From Aquimarina sp. MMG016 (GTDB lineage: Bacteria; Bacteroidota; Bacteroidia; Flavobacteriales; Flavobacteriaceae): a stretch of DNA of 64,000 nt. The first letter of the stretch is position 1. Each line of letters begins with the position of its first letter. The stretch is taken from NCBI RefSeq assembly GCF_018100805.1, contig NZ_JAGJEA010000017.1, positions 1 to 64,000 of the forward strand. Reading direction: 5' to 3'. The translations under genes were made by a program, and so were the position numbers. The notes under the pieces were generated by a model. That model did not search any database and had not been told where the DNA came from. It saw nothing but the letters and a program-made list of their open reading frames with translations. This document shows positions 61,620 to 64,000 of the stretch, piece by piece.

Positions 61620-61767
61620 TATGATGCTAGTTATCTTTTAATAAAGGCTCAAAAATACAGGTTTTGTATACTGTGGCAAAATGTCTGGATAGCTTTTAAT
61701 TAAGAAAGTGTTGTTAATAACGAAAAGTTTTCGAAAACAAGGATCTATCAAAGTAATTTTAGTTAGT

Positions 61768-61775
61768 TATCTTTG
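61768..61775 (+). promoter_or_regulatory. −7 promoter box of tgt
   Basis: TATCTTTG matches TAnnTTTG, 20 bases before the tgt start. No good −33 seen. Confidence 0.5.
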
Positions 61776-61795
61776 CGCTCGATGAAATAGAAACT

Positions 61796-62926
61796 ATGCA
61801 ATTTGACCTTTTATCAAAAGATCCTGAGAGTAAAGCCAGAGCTGGAAAAATCACTACAGATCATGGAGTAATAGAAACTCCTATTTTTATGCCAGTAGGT
61901 ACAGTAGCAACCGTAAAAGGCGTACATCAAAGAGAATTAAAAAATGATATAAACCCAGATATTATTTTGGGTAATACATATCATTTATATCTAAGACCAC
62001 AAACTCCGATACTGGAAAAAGCTGGAGGATTGCATAAGTTTATGAATTGGGATCGTAATATTCTTACCGATAGTGGAGGATATCAAGTATATTCTTTGTC
62101 TGCTAACAGAAAGATTAAAGAAGAAGGAGTGAAATTTAAATCTCATATTGATGGTTCTACTCATTTTTTTACTCCAGAGAATGTAATGGAAATTCAGCGC
62201 ACTATCGGAGCTGATATTATTATGGCTTTTGATGAGTGTACTCCATATCCTTGTGATTATCAATATGCCAAACGTAGTATGCACATGACACATAGGTGGT
62301 TAGATCGTTGTATGCAACATTTGGATAAAATACCTGTTAAATATGGATATGATCAGACATTTTTTCCGATAGTGCAAGGTAGTACCTATAAAGACCTTAG
62401 AAAACAATCTGCAGAATACATAGCAAATGCAGGTGCTAAAGGTAATGCAATAGGAGGATTGTCGGTAGGAGAACCTGCAGAAGAGATGTATGCTATGACA
62501 GAAGTGGTAACTGATATTTTGCCGGAAGATAAGCCGCGTTACCTTATGGGAGTAGGTACACCCATTAATATTTTAGAAAATATTGCGTTAGGTGTTGATA
62601 TGTTTGATTGTGTAATGCCTACCCGTAATGGGCGAAATGGAATGTTGTTTACAGCGCACGGAACCATTAATATTAAGAATCAGAAATGGAAAGATGATTT
62701 TTCTCCAATTGATGAGATGGGAATTACGTTTGTAGATACAGAATATTCAAAAGCATATTTAAAGCATCTTTTTACAGTTAATGAGATGTTGGGAAGACAA
62801 ATAGCAACTATTCATAATCTTGGATTCTATCTATGGTTGGTTCGCGAAGCAAGAAAACATATCTTAGCTGGAGATTTTTATTCCTGGAAGAATCTGATGG
62901 TTAAACAAATGGATAAAAGGTTATAG
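61796..62926 (+). CDS. tgt: tRNA-guanine transglycosylase
   Basis: A 376-residue enzyme that swaps guanine 34 for preQ1 in tRNA with GUN anticodons (queuosine pathway). It has the catalytic LTDSGGYQVYSL and GGLSVGEP blocks and FDCVMPTRNGRNG. The usual zinc site C-x-C-x2-C is absent: the region reads MGITFVDTEYSKAYLKHLF without Cys, although the HN of ATIHNLGF remains. This loss appears to be a lineage trait. It is followed immediately by an LptF/G gene. Confidence 0.95.
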   Translation: MQFDLLSKDPESKARAGKITTDHGVIETPIFMPVGTVATVKGVHQRELKNDINPDIILGNTYHLYLRPQTPILEKAGGLHKFMNWDRNILTDSGGYQVYSLSANRKIKEEGVKFKSHIDGSTHFFTPENVMEIQRTIGADIIMAFDECTPYPCDYQYAKRSMHMTHRWLDRCMQHLDKIPVKYGYDQTFFPIVQGSTYKDLRKQSAEYIANAGAKGNAIGGLSVGEPAEEMYAMTEVVTDILPEDKPRYLMGVGTPINILENIALGVDMFDCVMPTRNGRNGMLFTAHGTINIKNQKWKDDFSPIDEMGITFVDTEYSKAYLKHLFTVNEMLGRQIATIHNLGFYLWLVREARKHILAGDFYSWKNLMVKQMDKRL

Positions 62927-62927
62927 T

Positions 62928-64000
62928 TTGAAAATATTAGACTGGTACATACTTAAAAGATATCTGGGTACATTCTTTACCATGATTCTTCTATTTATAC
63001 CTATAGGAATTATTGTAGATGTTTCTGAGAAGATAGATAATATGCTGAAGAACGATGTTCCATTTAATGCTATTGTAACATACTATCTTGATTTTACAGT
63101 TTATTTTGCAAATCTTCTATTTCCTCTTTTTGTATTTCTTTCAGTAATTTGGTTTACTTCTAAATTAGCTAATAAAACTGAAATTATTGCTTTTCTGAGT
63201 TCTGGAGTTTCTTTCTGGAGATTTCTAAGGCCTTATATGATTGGAGCAGTTATAATATGTGTTGGTGCCTTAGCAATGGGATTGTTTTTGGCGCCAAAAG
63301 CTAGTCAAGGGTTTAATGAATTTAAGTATACTCATCTCAAAAAACATAAAAAAGTACAAGAAACTAGAAATGTTTATAGGCAGTTAAATGATAGTATATT
63401 TTTATATGCAAATAATTTTCAACCATTAAAGAAATCTGCGACCAACTTTACCTTAGAATATTTTGATGGTAATAGATTAGATACTAAGATTTCTGCAAGA
63501 AAGATTACTTTTATAGAAAAAGATAGTATATACGAGTTAAGGGATTTTGTAAAAAGAACAGTATTAGAGGATAGTGATATTATAGAAAGAGCAAGGAAAA
63601 AGGACACTATTTTACCTTTTAATATAGATGAATTTACGCCTGTGACCTATGTTGCTGAAACTCTTAATTATACAGAGTTAAATAAATTTATTAAGAAAGA
63701 AAGTAAAAGAGGGTCTTCTGATGTTAATAGATATAAAGTGGTCGCCTATAAGCGATGGAGTATTCCTATTTCTGCATTCATTCTTACGGTTATAGGTGTT
63801 GCCGTTTCTTCTATGAAAAGAAGAGGAGGAATGGGGGTCAATCTCGCAGTAGGGATATCATTAGCATTTGTATTTATCTTTTTTGATAAAGTATTAGGTA
63901 CTTTGGCCAATCAGTCAGATTTTCCTCCAATAGTTGCGGTATGGTTTCCGAATTTCACTTTTGGAATTTTAGCAATTTATCTTTTATATAATGCCAAACG
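62928..64000 (+). CDS. LptF/LptG family permease, 3' end outside the window
   Basis: Starts at TTG 62928, one base after the tgt stop, and stays open to the window edge (at least 357 residues). N-terminal KILDWYILKRYLGTFFTMILL, several membrane segments (FANLLFPLFVFLSVIWFTSKLA, FWRFLRPYMIGAVIICVGALAM), a soluble jelly-roll part and a last membrane pair (WSIPISAFILTVIGVAVSS). LptF/G permeases with LptB extract lipopolysaccharide from the inner membrane. It is likely part of the tgt operon. Confidence 0.9.
   Translation, partial: MKILDWYILKRYLGTFFTMILLFIPIGIIVDVSEKIDNMLKNDVPFNAIVTYYLDFTVYFANLLFPLFVFLSVIWFTSKLANKTEIIAFLSSGVSFWRFLRPYMIGAVIICVGALAMGLFLAPKASQGFNEFKYTHLKKHKKVQETRNVYRQLNDSIFLYANNFQPLKKSATNFTLEYFDGNRLDTKISARKITFIEKDSIYELRDFVKRTVLEDSDIIERARKKDTILPFNIDEFTPVTYVAETLNYTELNKFIKKESKRGSSDVNRYKVVAYKRWSIPISAFILTVIGVAVSSMKRRGGMGVNLAVGISLAFVFIFFDKVLGTLANQSDFPPIVAVWFPNFTFGILAIYLLYNAK

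Noticed and set aside
1..64000. CRISPR arrays, rRNA, intact IS elements or prophage
   Set aside because: No regular direct-repeat array, rRNA-like stretch, transposase or phage structural gene was seen. The repeats found are short palindromes, gene duplications or in-gene repeats.

Overview
The window is AT-rich DNA (roughly one third G+C by eye) from a member of the Bacteroidota, most likely a marine Flavobacteriaceae. The signs are Bacteroidetes-type promoters (TAnnTTTG −7 boxes), many lipoproteins with a C-SDDD-like start, a split transketolase, a MerR-crtI-crtB-crtZ carotenoid block, the three-parvulin/MoxR block, a Tgt without zinc cysteines, and TTG/GTG starts. Aquimarina or a relative is a guess from overall feel, not something proven here. 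No prophage, CRISPR array, intact insertion sequence or rRNA was seen.

Layout. 1-2947: thioredoxin (cut by the window edge), ApbE flavin transferase, DUF4266 lipoprotein and DUF3570 protein, probably one envelope redox unit. 3056-4444: AdaA-like repair regulator and DUF1203 protein. 4887-12123: MsbA-like ABC exporter, two family 2 glycosyltransferases, two tandem paralogous lipoproteins, and an orphan MBOAT acyltransferase. 12379-19439: exported proteins, a DUF2339/DUF3999 membrane pair, a broken DinB gene, a YARHG protein and a secreted protein with caspase-like His and Cys motifs. 19592-21598: two YCII proteins with an ECF42-type sigma factor. 21639-25854: minus-strand envelope genes (PagL-like deacylase, SPFH protein, GH16 glycosidase, PAP2 phosphatase), with a candidate small structured RNA. 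26202-34558: guaB, OmpH/Skp, a three-gene parvulin operon followed by MoxR, and a Spy-like protein. 34874-40542: two different aconitases (AcnB type, then AcnA type). A decayed copy of the start of the AcnA-type gene lies just upstream of acnB.

The most interesting region is 40639-49631: an NrtR-type NAD regulator, a short Prs-like kinase, a deoxyribosyltransferase-like protein, NADAR, a frameshifted bacterial-PARG macrodomain gene, DUF4291, a LOG/SLOG protein, a KptA/Tpt1 phosphotransferase, a metallophosphatase, an exported protein and a NAMPT-like enzyme. TTTGCGT-N7-ACGCAAA-like palindromes overlap the −7 boxes of nrtR, prs and the NAMPT gene, so these three probably form one regulon. Enzymes that release ADP-ribose or nicotinamide lie between a Prs-like and a Nampt-like enzyme, the same pair of families as the phage NARP1 NAD-reconstitution route (Adps and Namat). 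I propose, as inference, that this is a chromosomal ADP-ribose/nicotinamide-to-NAD recycling locus.

49761-64000: a Crp/Fnr regulator beside a lipoprotein with three exact 110-residue repeats, a TlpA thioredoxin, the carotenoid block, tRNA-Leu and two tRNA-Lys genes, shikimate kinase, a phosphoribosyltransferase, an S4 RNA-binding protein, an FKBP with a calcium-binding insert, the split transketolase, tgt and the start of an LptF/LptG permease.
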